This document shows positions 25,825-34,969 of a stretch of 64,000 nt of DNA, piece by piece. Positions within the stretch are counted from its first letter, which is position 1; each line of letters begins with the position of its first letter. The notes beneath the pieces were generated by a model. The model was not told where the DNA came from. It ran no database searches and saw only the letters and a list, made by a program, of their open reading frames with translations. The translations under genes and the position numbers were made by a program. The DNA is taken from positions 1-64,000 of the forward strand of contig JAGXGW010000016.1 of the NCBI GenBank assembly GCA_024636555.1. Direction: 5' to 3'. This DNA is from Paracoccaceae bacterium. Lineage in GTDB: Bacteria > Pseudomonadota > Alphaproteobacteria > Rhodobacterales > Rhodobacteraceae.

Positions 25825-26798
25825 GACCGTTCGATTACAGACGGGCGGGTGATGTGGCACAGGCAACCGCCGCAGCCGGGGATGCTACTGCCGCCTATAT
25901 CGCGGGGGGCACCAATATCATCGACCTGATGAAGCTGGAGGTGAGCACCCCCGCCCGCCTTGTCGACATTTCGCGTCTGCCTCTGCACCGGATCACGCAA
26001 ACCCAAGACGGCGGCCTGCGGATCGGCGCGATGGTCAGCAACAGCGCAGTGGCAGCGGATATGGCCGTGCGGCAGCGTTATCCCCTGCTGGCGCGGGCCA
26101 TTCTCGCGGGGGCCTCCGGACAGATCCGCAACAAGGCAACTGTCGGCGGCAATCTGCTCCAACGGACCCGCTGCGCGTGGTTTCAGGATATTTCTGCCGC
26201 CTGCAACAAGCGTGAGCCGGGCGCAGGCTGCGCCGCGAAGGATGGCCCGAACCGGATGAATGCCATTCTGGGTGTGTCCGGGCATTGCATCGCCGCACAT
26301 CCCTCCGACATGGCCGTGGCCCTGCGCGCCTTGGATGCACAGATCGAGGTGACTGCCGCAGACGGGGCGACGCGCCTTGTTGCGATGGATGATTTCTACC
26401 GCTTGCCCGGTGACGCGCCACATCTTGAGACCTGTCTTGCCGAGGGCGATCTGGTGACGTCGGTGATCCTTCCCCCGCCGACGGCAGAAACGCAGATCTA
26501 TCGCAAGATCAGGGATCGCGCGTCTTACGCCTTTGCGCTGGTCTCGGTGGCGGCAGCGCTGCGGATGCAGGATGGCAGGATCGCAGCGGTCCGGCTCGCC
26601 TTTGGCGGCGTGGCACCCCGCCCTTGGAACGATCCTGCGGTCGAGCAGCTTTTGATCGGTCAACCGCCGTCAAAGGATCTGTTCGTCCACGCGGGTGAGG
26701 CACTGGTCGCCCCCGCAATCGGTCACGGTGGCAATGATTTCAAGATCACCATGGTGCAGCGCTTGCTGGCTGCGGTTCTGCGGGAGGCAAGCGAATGA
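25821..26798 (+). CDS. paoB: Aldehyde oxidoreductase, FAD subunit with extra cysteines (PaoB-like)
   Basis: A 325-residue FAD-binding subunit. Seen: YIAGGTNIIDLMK (FAD pyrophosphate loop), GASGQIRNKATVGGNLLQRTRC, and an inserted Cys-rich segment (RCAWF, AAC, GAGC, GHC at about residues 118-156) like that which holds an additional 4Fe-4S cluster in PaoB and 4-hydroxybenzoyl-CoA reductase beta subunits. It passes electrons from the molybdenum subunit to its acceptor. Overlaps both neighbours by 4 bases. Confidence 0.92.
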   Translation: MRPFDYRRAGDVAQATAAAGDATAAYIAGGTNIIDLMKLEVSTPARLVDISRLPLHRITQTQDGGLRIGAMVSNSAVAADMAVRQRYPLLARAILAGASGQIRNKATVGGNLLQRTRCAWFQDISAACNKREPGAGCAAKDGPNRMNAILGVSGHCIAAHPSDMAVALRALDAQIEVTAADGATRLVAMDDFYRLPGDAPHLETCLAEGDLVTSVILPPPTAETQIYRKIRDRASYAFALVSVAAALRMQDGRIAAVRLAFGGVAPRPWNDPAVEQLLIGQPPSKDLFVHAGEALVAPAIGHGGNDFKITMVQRLLAAVLREASE

Positions 26799-28984
26799 CC
26801 GAGACACTGAAACTCGACGGTCCCTCCCGCGAGGCCCTTCTGGACCGCGCGGCCCAAGGCGCGATTGGCCGGGGGCTGGACCGCCCTGAAGGACCGCTCA
26901 AGGTAACGGGGCAGGCCGGATACGCCGCCGATGCCCGTCTGGACGGGATGGTGCATGGTGTGCTGGCCCGCGCGCGGCAGACCGGCACGATCACCGATCA
27001 CCGCCTTGAGGCGTTGAAGGCCATGCCGGGCGTGGTGCTGGTTCTGACCGACGGCATCCCGCGCAACCCGGCGCAAGGCGCGGTTCCCACGGCCCCGCCC
27101 GCTGCCGATGGCGTGGCCTATACGGGGCAACCCACCGCCCTGATCGTGGCGGAGCGATTTGAAGACGCATGGCACGCAGCACTCGCCTATGATCCGCAGA
27201 TCACACCCGTCGCCCATGACCTCGATCCCGAGACCGCCGCAACGGTGGAGACGCCCGAAGACAAACAGCGCGCCGATGACGGCTGGCAAGACACATGGGA
27301 CGCAGCCCCGACCAAGGTGGATGTCACGGTCACCACCCCGTCGCTGACATCGGCCCCGATGGAGCCGCATGCAGCGATTGCCATGTGGGAAGGCGATCAG
27401 CTGACCCTGCGCGGCGGATTGCAGATGCTGAAATTCAACCGCAAAAGCCTGGCCGACGCGCTGGATATGCCTGTAGCGAAGATCCGCTTGCTTGCGCCCT
27501 ATGTGGGCGGCGGGTTCGGATCGAAACTGGGTGTCGCCCAAGAGGCTGTGGCCGCCGCATTGGCCGCAAAACAGCTGGGCCGTCCGGTCAGTGTGGTGAT
27601 GCACCGCCGTCAGGTATTCGAGGCGACGATGCGCCGCTCGGAATCCCGCCAGCGCATCCGTCTGGCCTGTGACGATGCGGGGATCATCCGCGCCACGGCG
27701 CAGGAATACCGCGTGTCGAACCTGCCGGGAGAGGCATTTTCGGAACCCGTTGCGCGCGCGGACCGGGCATTTTACGCCACCGACAAACTGAAGATCACGC
27801 ATGAGATTGCCCGCATCCACCGCATGGCCGCGGGATCGGTGCGCGCGCCGGGTGAGGCGATCGGGATTCCGGCCTTTGAGATGGCGCTTGACGAGCTGGC
27901 CGAAGCTGCGGGGATCGACCCGCTGGAACTGCGCCTGAAAAACACCGTGGAGGCAGACCCGATTTCCGGTTTGCCCTTCTCTTCCTACCCCTTGGCCGAC
28001 ACGCTGAAGGCGGGGGCCAAAGCCTTTGGCTGGCAGCACCGTCCGCCGCGGCAGCAACAGGAGGGCGAATGGTGGATCGGGCAGGGGCTTGCCTCGGCGA
28101 TCCGTGGCCATTTCGCGGCCGAGGCCGAGGCGCGCGTGAGCCTGACCGCCCAAGGAGCAATTGTCGAGACGGACCAGACCGATATCGGCACCGGCAGCTA
28201 TGCGATCCTGCGCCAGATCACCGGCGAGATGCTGGGCCTTGATCCGGCCGATGTGGAGGTGCGGTTGGGTGATACTGCCTTTCCGCCCGCCTTCGGTTCC
28301 GGCGGATCGGCGGGGGCTGCCTCTTCCGGGACAGCCGTCCTGCTGGCCTGCCGCGCGTTGCGCAAGAGGATTGCCGCCAGTCTGGATGCTGCGCCGGACG
28401 ATCTGACCCTGAAAGACGGGCATGTGATCCACGGCAACCGTCGCACCGCGCTGGCGCAGATCGTGCCGCAAGAGGGGTGGTGCGAACAGGGCCATGTTGC
28501 GGCGGGCGATATCTCTGACAAGGTGCGTACCACGACTTGCGGCGCGATGTTCGCACAGGTCGCGGTAAACGCGGTGACGGGCGAAATCCGTGTGCGGCAG
28601 ATGCATGGCACCTTCGCTGCCGGACGCATCCTGAACCACAAGACAGCCACCTCCCAATGTCACGGCGGGTTGATCTGGGGGATCGGCATGGCGCTGATGG
28701 AAGAATTGCACCACGATCCGCGCGATGGCGCAGTCGTCAATCGTGACTTCGCCCAGTTCCACATCCCGGCAAATGCGGACGTGCCGCCGCTTTCGGTGGA
28801 TTTTCTTGACGCGGCGGATGACTGGGGCGGGCCTTTGGGGGCGTTGGGCTTGGGTGAACTGTCGATCTCCGGCGCGGCAGGGGCGATCCTGAATGCCGTT
28901 CACAATGCGGCGGGCATCCGGATCCGTGACATGCCCGCGACGCCGGACAAGGTTCTGGACGCTCTGGACAAACTGGGCTCCTGA
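26795..28984 (+). CDS. paoC: Aldehyde oxidoreductase, molybdenum cofactor subunit (PaoC-like)
   Basis: A 729-residue molybdopterin cytosine dinucleotide subunit that hydroxylates aldehydes to carboxylic acids. Seen: YVGGGFGSKLG (moco-binding Gln/Gly region), RAPGEAIGIPAFEMALDELA, and near the C-terminus GLGELS with the conserved catalytic Glu. Length matches PaoC. The operon lacks a PaoD/XdhC-type maturation chaperone in this window, so insertion of the sulfurated cofactor must depend on a gene elsewhere. Confidence 0.93.
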   Translation: MTETLKLDGPSREALLDRAAQGAIGRGLDRPEGPLKVTGQAGYAADARLDGMVHGVLARARQTGTITDHRLEALKAMPGVVLVLTDGIPRNPAQGAVPTAPPAADGVAYTGQPTALIVAERFEDAWHAALAYDPQITPVAHDLDPETAATVETPEDKQRADDGWQDTWDAAPTKVDVTVTTPSLTSAPMEPHAAIAMWEGDQLTLRGGLQMLKFNRKSLADALDMPVAKIRLLAPYVGGGFGSKLGVAQEAVAAALAAKQLGRPVSVVMHRRQVFEATMRRSESRQRIRLACDDAGIIRATAQEYRVSNLPGEAFSEPVARADRAFYATDKLKITHEIARIHRMAAGSVRAPGEAIGIPAFEMALDELAEAAGIDPLELRLKNTVEADPISGLPFSSYPLADTLKAGAKAFGWQHRPPRQQQEGEWWIGQGLASAIRGHFAAEAEARVSLTAQGAIVETDQTDIGTGSYAILRQITGEMLGLDPADVEVRLGDTAFPPAFGSGGSAGAASSGTAVLLACRALRKRIAASLDAAPDDLTLKDGHVIHGNRRTALAQIVPQEGWCEQGHVAAGDISDKVRTTTCGAMFAQVAVNAVTGEIRVRQMHGTFAAGRILNHKTATSQCHGGLIWGIGMALMEELHHDPRDGAVVNRDFAQFHIPANADVPPLSVDFLDAADDWGGPLGALGLGELSISGAAGAILNAVHNAAGIRIRDMPATPDKVLDALDKLGS

Positions 28985-29147
28985 CGAGGGCCCGTACTGC
29001 GCTGCAACTTGTTGCCGCAGACGATGTCACGGCGTTGGCACAGGATTTCCCCGACACCTTTATACCCGTGACGTGCGCAGCGAGCGCATGCGGGCTTACA
29101 AAGGTGACAGTCTGTGAGCGCGGAACATCCGTTTCGTGTCATTCCAT

Positions 29148-30317
29148 TCAGGGCTTGAGCACTACCTTAGTCCAGTCATTCTGGTTGTAGCGGAAATTGT
29201 GATAGCCCTCGGCAGCCTCCTCCAACGGCAAACGGTGCGAAATCATGAAGGTCGTGTCCAGCTCCCCCTCGCGGATCCGGTCCAACAGATCCTTGAGGTA
29301 TCGTTGCACATGGGTTTGGCCGGACTTGATCTGCAGGCCCTTTTCCATCAGCGCGCCGAGGGGGAATTTGTCAAGAAATCCGCCATAGACGCCGGGAATG
29401 GAGACCCGTCCGCCTTTTCGCACCGCCATCAGCGCCTCGCGCAAGGCATGCCCGCTATCTGCGCCGACGCCGACGGTCTGCTTGATATTGTCCATGACCG
29501 TATCCGGCGCAAAGCCGTGGCTTTCCATCCCGACAGCGTCGATCACAGCATCCGGTCCAAACCCGCCCGACATCTCCATCAAGGCCTCGAGAACGGGCGT
29601 CTGCTTGAAGTCGATCGTGTCCGCCCCAAGTTTGCGCGCCAGAGCAAGGCGGCCGGGATATTCGTCAATCGCGATCACCCTTGCGGCCCCCATCAGCAGG
29701 GCTGACTGGATCGCGAACAACCCCACAGGGCCGCAGCCCCAGACGGCAACCGTGTCGCCCGGCTCAATCTCTGCATTCTCGGCGGCCATCCAGCCGGTCG
29801 GCAGGATATCCGACAGGAACAGCACCTGCTCGTCCTCGAACCCGTCCGGGATGACGATGGGGCCGACATTGGAGAACGGCACCCGGACATATTCCGCCTG
29901 CCCGCCGGGATAGCCGCCGGTCAGGTGCGAATAGCCGAACAGGCCGGAGACGGAATGGCCGTATAGGGCTTCGGTAACGTCCTGTTTTTCGACCGGGTTG
30001 GAATTGTCGCAGGCTGAAAAGAGCTGCTTGTCGCAGAAAAAGCATTTGCCGCAGGAAATGGTGAACGGGACCACCACCCGCTGCCCCTTCTTCAGGGTGC
30101 TTTTTGCACCGGTATCGACCACGCGGCCCATGAATTCATGTCCCAGAATATCGCCGCGCTGCATGCCGGGGATCACGGCATCGTAGAGATGCAGGTCGGA
30201 GCCGCAGATCGCGGTGGCCGTCACTTCGATGATGGCATCGCGCGGGTTGACGATCTCCGGGTCCGGGACGGTCTCGATCCGGACATCGTGCTTTCCATGC
30301 CAAGTCAGTGCGCGCAT
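29148..30317 (-). CDS. Zinc-dependent alcohol/formaldehyde dehydrogenase family enzyme
   Basis: A 389-residue medium-chain dehydrogenase. Seen: catalytic zinc ligands in CGSDLHLYD (about 38) and GHEFMG (about 60), the four-Cys structural zinc lobe [16 protein letters not shown] (about 89-104), and the Rossmann motif [11 protein letters not shown] (about 188). It belongs to the group that includes glutathione-independent formaldehyde dehydrogenases. It follows the SRPBCC gene by 11 bases and is convergent with the aldehyde oxidoreductase operon; an alcohol-to-aldehyde-to-acid detoxification theme is likely. Confidence 0.92.
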   Translation of the reverse strand: MRALTWHGKHDVRIETVPDPEIVNPRDAIIEVTATAICGSDLHLYDAVIPGMQRGDILGHEFMGRVVDTGAKSTLKKGQRVVVPFTISCGKCFFCDKQLFSACDNSNPVEKQDVTEALYGHSVSGLFGYSHLTGGYPGGQAEYVRVPFSNVGPIVIPDGFEDEQVLFLSDILPTGWMAAENAEIEPGDTVAVWGCGPVGLFAIQSALLMGAARVIAIDEYPGRLALARKLGADTIDFKQTPVLEALMEMSGGFGPDAVIDAVGMESHGFAPDTVMDNIKQTVGVGADSGHALREALMAVRKGGRVSIPGVYGGFLDKFPLGALMEKGLQIKSGQTHVQRYLKDLLDRIREGELDTTFMISHRLPLEEAAEGYHNFRYNQNDWTKVVLKP

Positions 30318-30328
30318 CGGTAGTCTCC

Positions 30329-30985
30329 TCAGGCGTTTGGTCTGCGATTGCTGCTGGTTGCGATTTCGCCGGTTTCCATCAACATTTTCAAGCGCTTGAG
30401 TTCACGCCGTCCCTGCATGGCAGGTTCTTTCTGAAACGCCTTGGCGATCCAGCGTCCGACAGCACCCCCCGGCGGAACATATGCGATCTGCGCCTCCACC
30501 TCGGTGCCCCGCCCGCCCGGGGCATCCCGGAAGCTGACGCTGCCCTGGGTGTCGATGTCCGATCCGGATGTGGAGCGCCACGAGATGTGGTCGTTCTCGC
30601 GGTCCTCGACGATGCGGGTTTCCAGCGTGACCTCGCTCCCTGCCGGTCCGGCGATGACCCAGCGCGTCAGATCACCGGTGACGTCGACGCTGCGCACGTT
30701 CTCCATGAAGGCCGGCAGGTTGGTAAAATCTCGCCAGAAGGCATAAACCTCGTTGCGCGGGCGGGCGATTGTGACGGTGCGCCCGGTCACGGCATAACCG
30801 CCGGACCGATGCTGGCGAACATATTGCGGTGCGCTGTCCGCTGGCCGCTGCCGGCGGGACTGGCGCGTTCGGCGCGCAAGGTAATAGACCCCTCCAGCGG
30901 CGGCCCCGAACAAGACGACGCGCCACATCTCCGGCGATCCGCGCGTATCGTCGCCTTCGTGATATCCGGTGTTGCGGTGAGCCAT
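30329..30985 (-). CDS. SRPBCC (START-like/polyketide cyclase) family membrane-anchored protein
   Basis: A 218-residue protein with a short N-terminal hydrophobic segment (about residues 20-35, [20 protein letters not shown]) and an SRPBCC-type fold from about 70 ([24 protein letters not shown]). Similar proteins are common in stress-induced operons and may bind lipids. GGAG precedes the ATG at 30985, and an EcfG-type promoter lies 31 bases upstream. The zinc dehydrogenase gene follows directly. Confidence 0.85.
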   Translation of the reverse strand: MAHRNTGYHEGDDTRGSPEMWRVVLFGAAAGGVYYLARRTRQSRRQRPADSAPQYVRQHRSGGYAVTGRTVTIARPRNEVYAFWRDFTNLPAFMENVRSVDVTGDLTRWVIAGPAGSEVTLETRIVEDRENDHISWRSTSGSDIDTQGSVSFRDAPGGRGTEVEAQIAYVPPGGAVGRWIAKAFQKEPAMQGRRELKRLKMLMETGEIATSSNRRPNA

Positions 30986-31015
30986 GCTGAATGTCTCCGT
31001 GCTATTTGAAGCTGC

Positions 31016-31040
31016 AACCCTGTTTATCCGGCTTTGTTCC
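31016..31040 (-). promoter_or_regulatory. EcfG-type promoter of the SRPBCC-dehydrogenase operon
   Basis: On the minus strand GGAAC (31040-31036) and GTT (31018-31016) are 17 bases apart, ending 31 bases before the SRPBCC start. It is divergent from the matching promoter at 31125-31149. Confidence 0.7.
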
Positions 31041-31124
31041 CGAAAGCCTGAAAGCTGCGTCTTCAAACGGCGGGATGGAGACGAACCGGCTTCACGGGAG
31101 CCAAAGGAACGCCATGCGCGCTGC

Positions 31125-31149
31125 GGAACAATCACCATGGAAGGCGGTT
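31125..31149 (+). promoter_or_regulatory. EcfG-type promoter of the small basic protein gene
   Basis: GGAAC (31125-31129) and GTT (31147-31149) with a 17-base spacer, 32 bases upstream of the GTG start of the 65-residue protein. Same element and spacing as at the catalase and SRPBCC genes. Confidence 0.65.
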
Positions 31150-31180
31150 GGACGGGTGCGATCAACAAGGAGGTTATGCA

Positions 31181-31378
31181 GTGGCAAAGGCGAAAAGCAC
31201 CCTTCCGGGGGACAAGGTCCAAGGGGCGGAGTCCGCAAAGCCGAACAAAACTGGTGCCAAGGTGATTGATCAGCGCCAGCAACAAAAAGACCCGGCTGGT
31301 CATACCCGTCGGGACACGAACGCCGACGCGGCCGAGACAATGAAGCAACCCGGCAAAGATCGTGACGGGCCTCGGTAG
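31181..31378 (+). CDS. Small hydrophilic stress-type protein
   Basis: A 65-residue, Lys/Gln/Asp-rich, Cys-free protein without hydrophobic segments, probably disordered. It starts with GTG at 31181, set by a perfect AAGGAGG 7 bases upstream; an ATG at 31176 is too close to that site. I do not recognise a family. The EcfG-type promoter and composition suggest a small protein induced by desiccation, osmotic or oxidative stress. That is inference. Confidence 0.7.
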   Translation: MAKAKSTLPGDKVQGAESAKPNKTGAKVIDQRQQQKDPAGHTRRDTNADAAETMKQPGKDRDGPR

Positions 31379-31758
31379 CATGTGAACCGTGCCAATCGTG
31401 GCTGCGGGTGCTTGATATCTGATGCTATGGAGCGTGTCCGGACCGGGCCAGCCGAGGGGCGGGTTGGGTCCTGAAATCCTGCGAACCCTGTGGCGCGCAG
31501 CTTGGCAATTCCAACAGTGGTCGTGTCACGGAGGTCGGCGCAGAAAAGGCGTTGCCGGTCATGCCATGGACGGCGCGTTCATCGCCGAGACCTCCCGTCA
31601 TAACGCGGGCTTTCCACAAACCACACCTTTTGAACGGGATGCTTGTTCCGTTCGCCCGGAGCTTCTGTTCTGCACGTCAGTGCCAGGTGATGCTCTGTTG
31701 CATTCACCTGGCACAACCCGCGCGGACGGTTGGGCGACGTCCATGTCGCGGGGCACGA
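31379..31758. other. Intergenic region without a supported gene
   Basis: 380 bases between the small basic protein gene and the convergent acidic membrane protein gene. Open frames here lack ribosome-binding sites and family resemblance. The only clear structure is the long hairpin at 31680-31714. Confidence 0.6.
31680..31714. terminator. Long hairpin between convergent genes
   Basis: GTGCCAGGTG pairs exactly with CACCTGGCAC, and the inner ATGC pairs with GCAT around a TCTGTT loop, with one bulged T. It lies 45 bases beyond the stop of the acidic membrane protein gene. There is no T run on either strand, so it may be a Rho-assisted or bidirectional terminator. Confidence 0.45.
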
Positions 31759-32124
31759 TCAGGAATCGTCAAGAATCTCGACGTCTGCATCGCCTTCAAT
31801 CTCGATCACCTCGTCTGCTTCCTCTTCCTCTGCTGCATCGGCAGCCGGATCAGCCGGTGTCACTGTCTCGGTTTCTGCTTCCGGCGTTGTCGGAGGAGGA
31901 GGGGTGACCGGATCGGTCGCGGCGGGGCTGGTTTCGGGTTCCGTGGTTTGCACTGTGGGCTCATCTTCGAGGACCGTATCATCTGTGAAGACGTCCCCGA
32001 AAAGCCACAGTATGACCAGCAAAATGACCAGTGCTATTGCGAGATAAAGGACCCAGCTTGTCGCCTTCGATTGGGAAGACGCGTTGTGGGGATCGCGTTG
32101 GTTGTTCCGCGGGGGGGTAGCCAT
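31759..32124 (-). CDS. Acidic single-span membrane protein of unknown function
   Basis: A 121-residue protein with a polar N-terminus (about 22 residues), one strong membrane span (about 23-45, rich in Leu/Ile/Val), and an outside tail dominated by Glu, Asp, Pro and Thr. The tail is low complexity and probably extended. No known family recognised. It lies downstream of the secreted PRC-barrel protein gene on the same strand, 171 bases apart, and may act in the same envelope function. Confidence 0.75.
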   Translation of the reverse strand: MATPPRNNQRDPHNASSQSKATSWVLYLAIALVILLVILWLFGDVFTDDTVLEDEPTVQTTEPETSPAATDPVTPPPPTTPEAETETVTPADPAADAAEEEEADEVIEIEGDADVEILDDS

Positions 32125-32236
32125 GATTTGAATCCTTTGTCTGTTTCATTCCGTCTGCAAGGCGACGATCTTCAAGACGACGACAGCCCGGCAATGAAAT
32201 GGCCTTCTCGAACGGCAGGGTGATAAGAGGATGCGA

Positions 32237-32275
32237 GGGACCAAGCCTGCCGCAAGGGTTGGTCCCTTGCGGCAG
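32237..32275 (-). terminator. Hairpin pair after the PRC-barrel repeat protein gene
   Basis: Two alternative stems share sequence. CTGCCGCAAGGG (32247-32258) pairs exactly with CCCTTGCGGCAG (32264-32275), a 12-bp stem with a 5-base loop. GGGACCAA (32237-32244) pairs exactly with TTGGTCCC (32259-32266). They cannot form together. It starts 21 bases beyond the stop of the gene at 32296. No T run follows, so terminator function is likely but not certain. Confidence 0.55.
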
Positions 32276-32295
32276 AACGTTGGTCGTGCAGATCG

Positions 32296-33672
32296 TCATT
32301 CTGCCTCAGGATACTCCATCAGGCGCTCTTCGCTTGCGTCGATGTAGACCCGGATGTCGCCATCCTCCTGACCCCGCAAAAGCGTCAGGTCCGAGAAGGG
32401 AACTTCGACACGGCGTTCTTCCGTTCCCAGAAGGACGCCGACATCAATGATCGCCACCTCTTGCTGGCTCGGGCTCAGCGTCAGTGTGCCGATCTCGCCA
32501 ACCTCGTCTCCTTGCACACCGTAGACGGTGGCACCGTCGAGCTCGGATGCCGTCACTTCCTGTACCTGAACGCCTTCGTACCCTTCGCGCCGAACGTTCG
32601 GGCCGCCCGCTCCGGCTTGTCCGCCCTGCGCCTGCTCGGTCTGAGCTTGTTCGGTCTGGGCTTGTTCGGCCTGGGTTGGCTGCTGCGTCTGCTGTCCGGC
32701 CGCGCCAGTTTCCGCGCGATCGCTCTGTGCTTCCGCGCTTTCCTGGAACGTGACAGTGGGCTCACCGATCTGGGTCCAGTTCACCTGCGGCTCGCCGGCG
32801 GATGTAATGTCCACCTGCGGTTCAGCCTGCTCGAACCGGATGGTCGGCTCGCTGCGCGTTATGCTGACATTTCCCTGCTGCTGCTCATCCGCTTCCTGAT
32901 AAAGGATCTGGGCCTCGGCACGGTTCATCGTGACACGAGGTTCCGCAGCCGCGCTGTCAGTGCCCTGTTGCGCCTGGCGCTGCTCGATTTCGATGCCGGG
33001 GGATGTCTCGGGATCTTGCGCCTGATACAGGTCAAGCTCGACCGTCGGTTCCGGCATTGTCACGCGCACCTGCGGTTCCGCCTGACGCACCTCGATACGA
33101 GGACGCGTGTTGCCCACCTGGACGGAAGGGTCGGGCATCGTCACGATGATTTCAGGTGCCGGCTGCTCGATCATGACGGTTGGCTGCGGCATCTCGAAGG
33201 AGATACGCGGCGCGCCTTGCCTGACGAGGATCTCGACCGGTTGCTGGGTGATGCCGATGTCCGGTGTTGCGCTGCTGACGGACACCTCGGCAGGCTGTTC
33301 GTCAACCTCGATGCTTGGCTGCTGCTGATCGACGATCACGCGGCCCTCGATCACCACCTCGTCCTCAAGCCGGACCCGCGCACGCTCGGTCTCTGCAACC
33401 TCGCCTGTGGCGCGCTCGACCTCCGCGCTGACTTCGGTCAACCATGTCTCACACTGCTGCGGGTCGTTGCTCTGGACAACCTGCATGAACTCTTCCTGCG
33501 AGATTTCGGATTCCTCGAAATTGATCTGCTCTCCAGCCTGTTGCAATTGCATGCAGGCCTCGGCCTGATCTTGTGCCAGAGCGGATGAGACGCCCAAGGT
33601 GGGGACAGCCAGAGCGCTGCAAAGCAACGCGCTGCGCATCGTTTTAAGTCCCGTCAAATTCGTCAAAGCCAT
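32296..33672 (-). CDS. Secreted PRC-barrel protein with an extended beta-type repeat region
   Basis: A 458-residue exported protein. A Sec-type signal ends near SALAQ at about residue 34. A Cys-containing helical segment follows, then about residues 115-320 hold degenerate repeats built on alternating residues (patterns like PxVxIxxPxPxVxVxMP, rich in Gln, Pro and Glu), then a Gln/Thr-rich linker with TEQAQ repeats, and finally a PRC-barrel domain at about 370-455. Start ATG at 33672 follows AAGGA. A possible EcfG-type promoter lies upstream. Probably a periplasmic or cell-surface structural protein; function unknown. Confidence 0.82.
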   Translation of the reverse strand: MALTNLTGLKTMRSALLCSALAVPTLGVSSALAQDQAEACMQLQQAGEQINFEESEISQEEFMQVVQSNDPQQCETWLTEVSAEVERATGEVAETERARVRLEDEVVIEGRVIVDQQQPSIEVDEQPAEVSVSSATPDIGITQQPVEILVRQGAPRISFEMPQPTVMIEQPAPEIIVTMPDPSVQVGNTRPRIEVRQAEPQVRVTMPEPTVELDLYQAQDPETSPGIEIEQRQAQQGTDSAAAEPRVTMNRAEAQILYQEADEQQQGNVSITRSEPTIRFEQAEPQVDITSAGEPQVNWTQIGEPTVTFQESAEAQSDRAETGAAGQQTQQPTQAEQAQTEQAQTEQAQGGQAGAGGPNVRREGYEGVQVQEVTASELDGATVYGVQGDEVGEIGTLTLSPSQQEVAIIDVGVLLGTEERRVEVPFSDLTLLRGQEDGDIRVYIDASEERLMEYPEAE

Positions 33673-33718
33673 AGGTTATTCCTTTCCAAGCTGTGAAAGT
33701 TCGCATCACGACCCTTCC

Positions 33719-33744
33719 AACAGGCTCGACCTCGAAATTGTTCC
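33719..33744 (-). promoter_or_regulatory. Possible EcfG-type promoter with an 18-base spacer
   Basis: On the minus strand GGAAC (33744-33740) and GTT (33721-33719) are 18 bases apart, one longer than the five other sites in this region, and 47 bases before the PRC-barrel repeat protein start. The extra base makes this one less certain. Confidence 0.4.
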
Positions 33745-33844
33745 GACGAATTGGCAAGAAGCGGAAAAGCCCGACCGTGCCGCGTCCAGTGTCAGGCTCT
33801 TTTGCCACCTCGTAAGCTGTCGTCACCGCGTGGACGGCGGCCTG

Positions 33845-33870
33845 AAAAAAGGCGCCGTAAAGCGCCCTTT
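33845..33870 (-). terminator. Rho-independent terminator after the two-PRC-barrel gene
   Basis: On the minus strand an AAAGG-CGC stem (one bulged G) pairs with GCGCCTTT around a short loop and runs into six T. It starts 23 bases beyond the stop of the gene at 33893. Confidence 0.75.
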
Positions 33871-33892
33871 CACAATTAGGTTCACCCGATGG

Positions 33893-34969
33893 TCAGAGAT
33901 CGCTGGCTCCCTCCCAGGTTTCCATGTTGGCAAGTTGGTCTTCGGTATACGGAATATGGACACGCAACTCGGAGCCACCGTAAACGCGCAGTTGCACGTC
34001 TTGCACCTGAAGGGCGACGGGCTTGGTTCCCGTCTCCAGAAAACCACCCACGTCAATAATGATGTTCCGGATCTCGCTACTCTGGTCGAGCGGAAGCGCG
34101 CTGACTTCGGCGATCCATTCGTTCTTGCTTCCGTAAACCGGTGCGCCAAGCAGTTCGTCTGCTGTGACATCCGACAAACTGGCTTCTTGCCAGTCCTGTT
34201 CAAGTTGTCCCCAACTGTCCGAACCTCTGGTTTCGCCCACCGCCGTCGCCTGCGCGTCGTCAAAGTTCTCGGACAGCTGGAATGCTGCCGGGTTACCGAT
34301 ATAGACAGCCGAAAACGCCACAGGGTCTTGCGCGCCCGCGCCATCCTGCTGACCTGACTGATGCAGGCCCAACGCCTCGTCCGGGACCAGGCTGATATAT
34401 TGCATCGGCAGACGGATTTCATCCGCGGCGAGGCCCAGATAGCCGCCCGCGTCTACCACCAGACCAACTGCATCCCCTTCGGCGTTGAGGATCACATCCC
34501 TGATCACACCAACCATGCGTGGCCGGTCATTTCGCGTCCCGGACGCGCCGTTGCCGGCTTGATCGAATTGGGTCTCGGTGGCCAGATCCTGCTCGGTGCC
34601 GGGCAGGGCATCAGTCTCACCTTCGACCGGAGGTGGGACTTGCCCGGCCTGAGGTGCGACTTGCGTGTCGTTCATGCCGCCGGTGACATTTCCCGTCCGG
34701 GTGTCTGTCCCGATCTGCGAGCCCGTTTGATCATTGTCTTGCGCTTGCTGTCTGGCGGCCTGTCGCGACATGAAGATACGCTTGCCGATCAGATCGGACG
34801 CCGCAACATTCTCGCGCAAGTCGATCTGGCCTTGCACATAGTCCTCCACACTCGTTCGCCCCTGAACCGATTGAGACGCGGCACCAGAGCCGGTGTTATC
34901 GGTTGTCTGTGCCGTGACGGGCAGTGCTGTGAAAGCGACCATTGCCGTGGTTATCAAGAGATGTTTCAT
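33893..34969 (-). CDS. Secreted protein with two PRC-barrel domains
   Basis: A 358-residue exported protein. Signal peptide about residues 1-21 (MKHLLITTAMVAFTALPVTA). One PRC-barrel-like domain spans about 55-195, interrupted by a Gln/Asn/Thr-rich stretch, and a second spans about 255-350 (from DVTADELLGAPVYG). Start ATG at 34969 is set by GGAGG 5 bases upstream. It lies 96 bases downstream of the PQQ dehydrogenase gene. Related architecture to the 458-residue neighbour; role unknown. Confidence 0.85.
   Translation of the reverse strand: MKHLLITTAMVAFTALPVTAQTTDNTGSGAASQSVQGRTSVEDYVQGQIDLRENVAASDLIGKRIFMSRQAARQQAQDNDQTGSQIGTDTRTGNVTGGMNDTQVAPQAGQVPPPVEGETDALPGTEQDLATETQFDQAGNGASGTRNDRPRMVGVIRDVILNAEGDAVGLVVDAGGYLGLAADEIRLPMQYISLVPDEALGLHQSGQQDGAGAQDPVAFSAVYIGNPAAFQLSENFDDAQATAVGETRGSDSWGQLEQDWQEASLSDVTADELLGAPVYGSKNEWIAEVSALPLDQSSEIRNIIIDVGGFLETGTKPVALQVQDVQLRVYGGSELRVHIPYTEDQLANMETWEGASDL

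Noticed and set aside
26723-28903. A 726-codon minus-strand frame opposite the molybdenum subunit
   Set aside because: The plus-strand PaoC-like frame has clear motifs and operon coupling; this is its shadow.
33140-33330. The repetitive DNA of the PRC repeat gene as a possible CRISPR or tandem-repeat array
   Set aside because: The units are degenerate at DNA level and in frame with a coding region; they reflect protein repeats.
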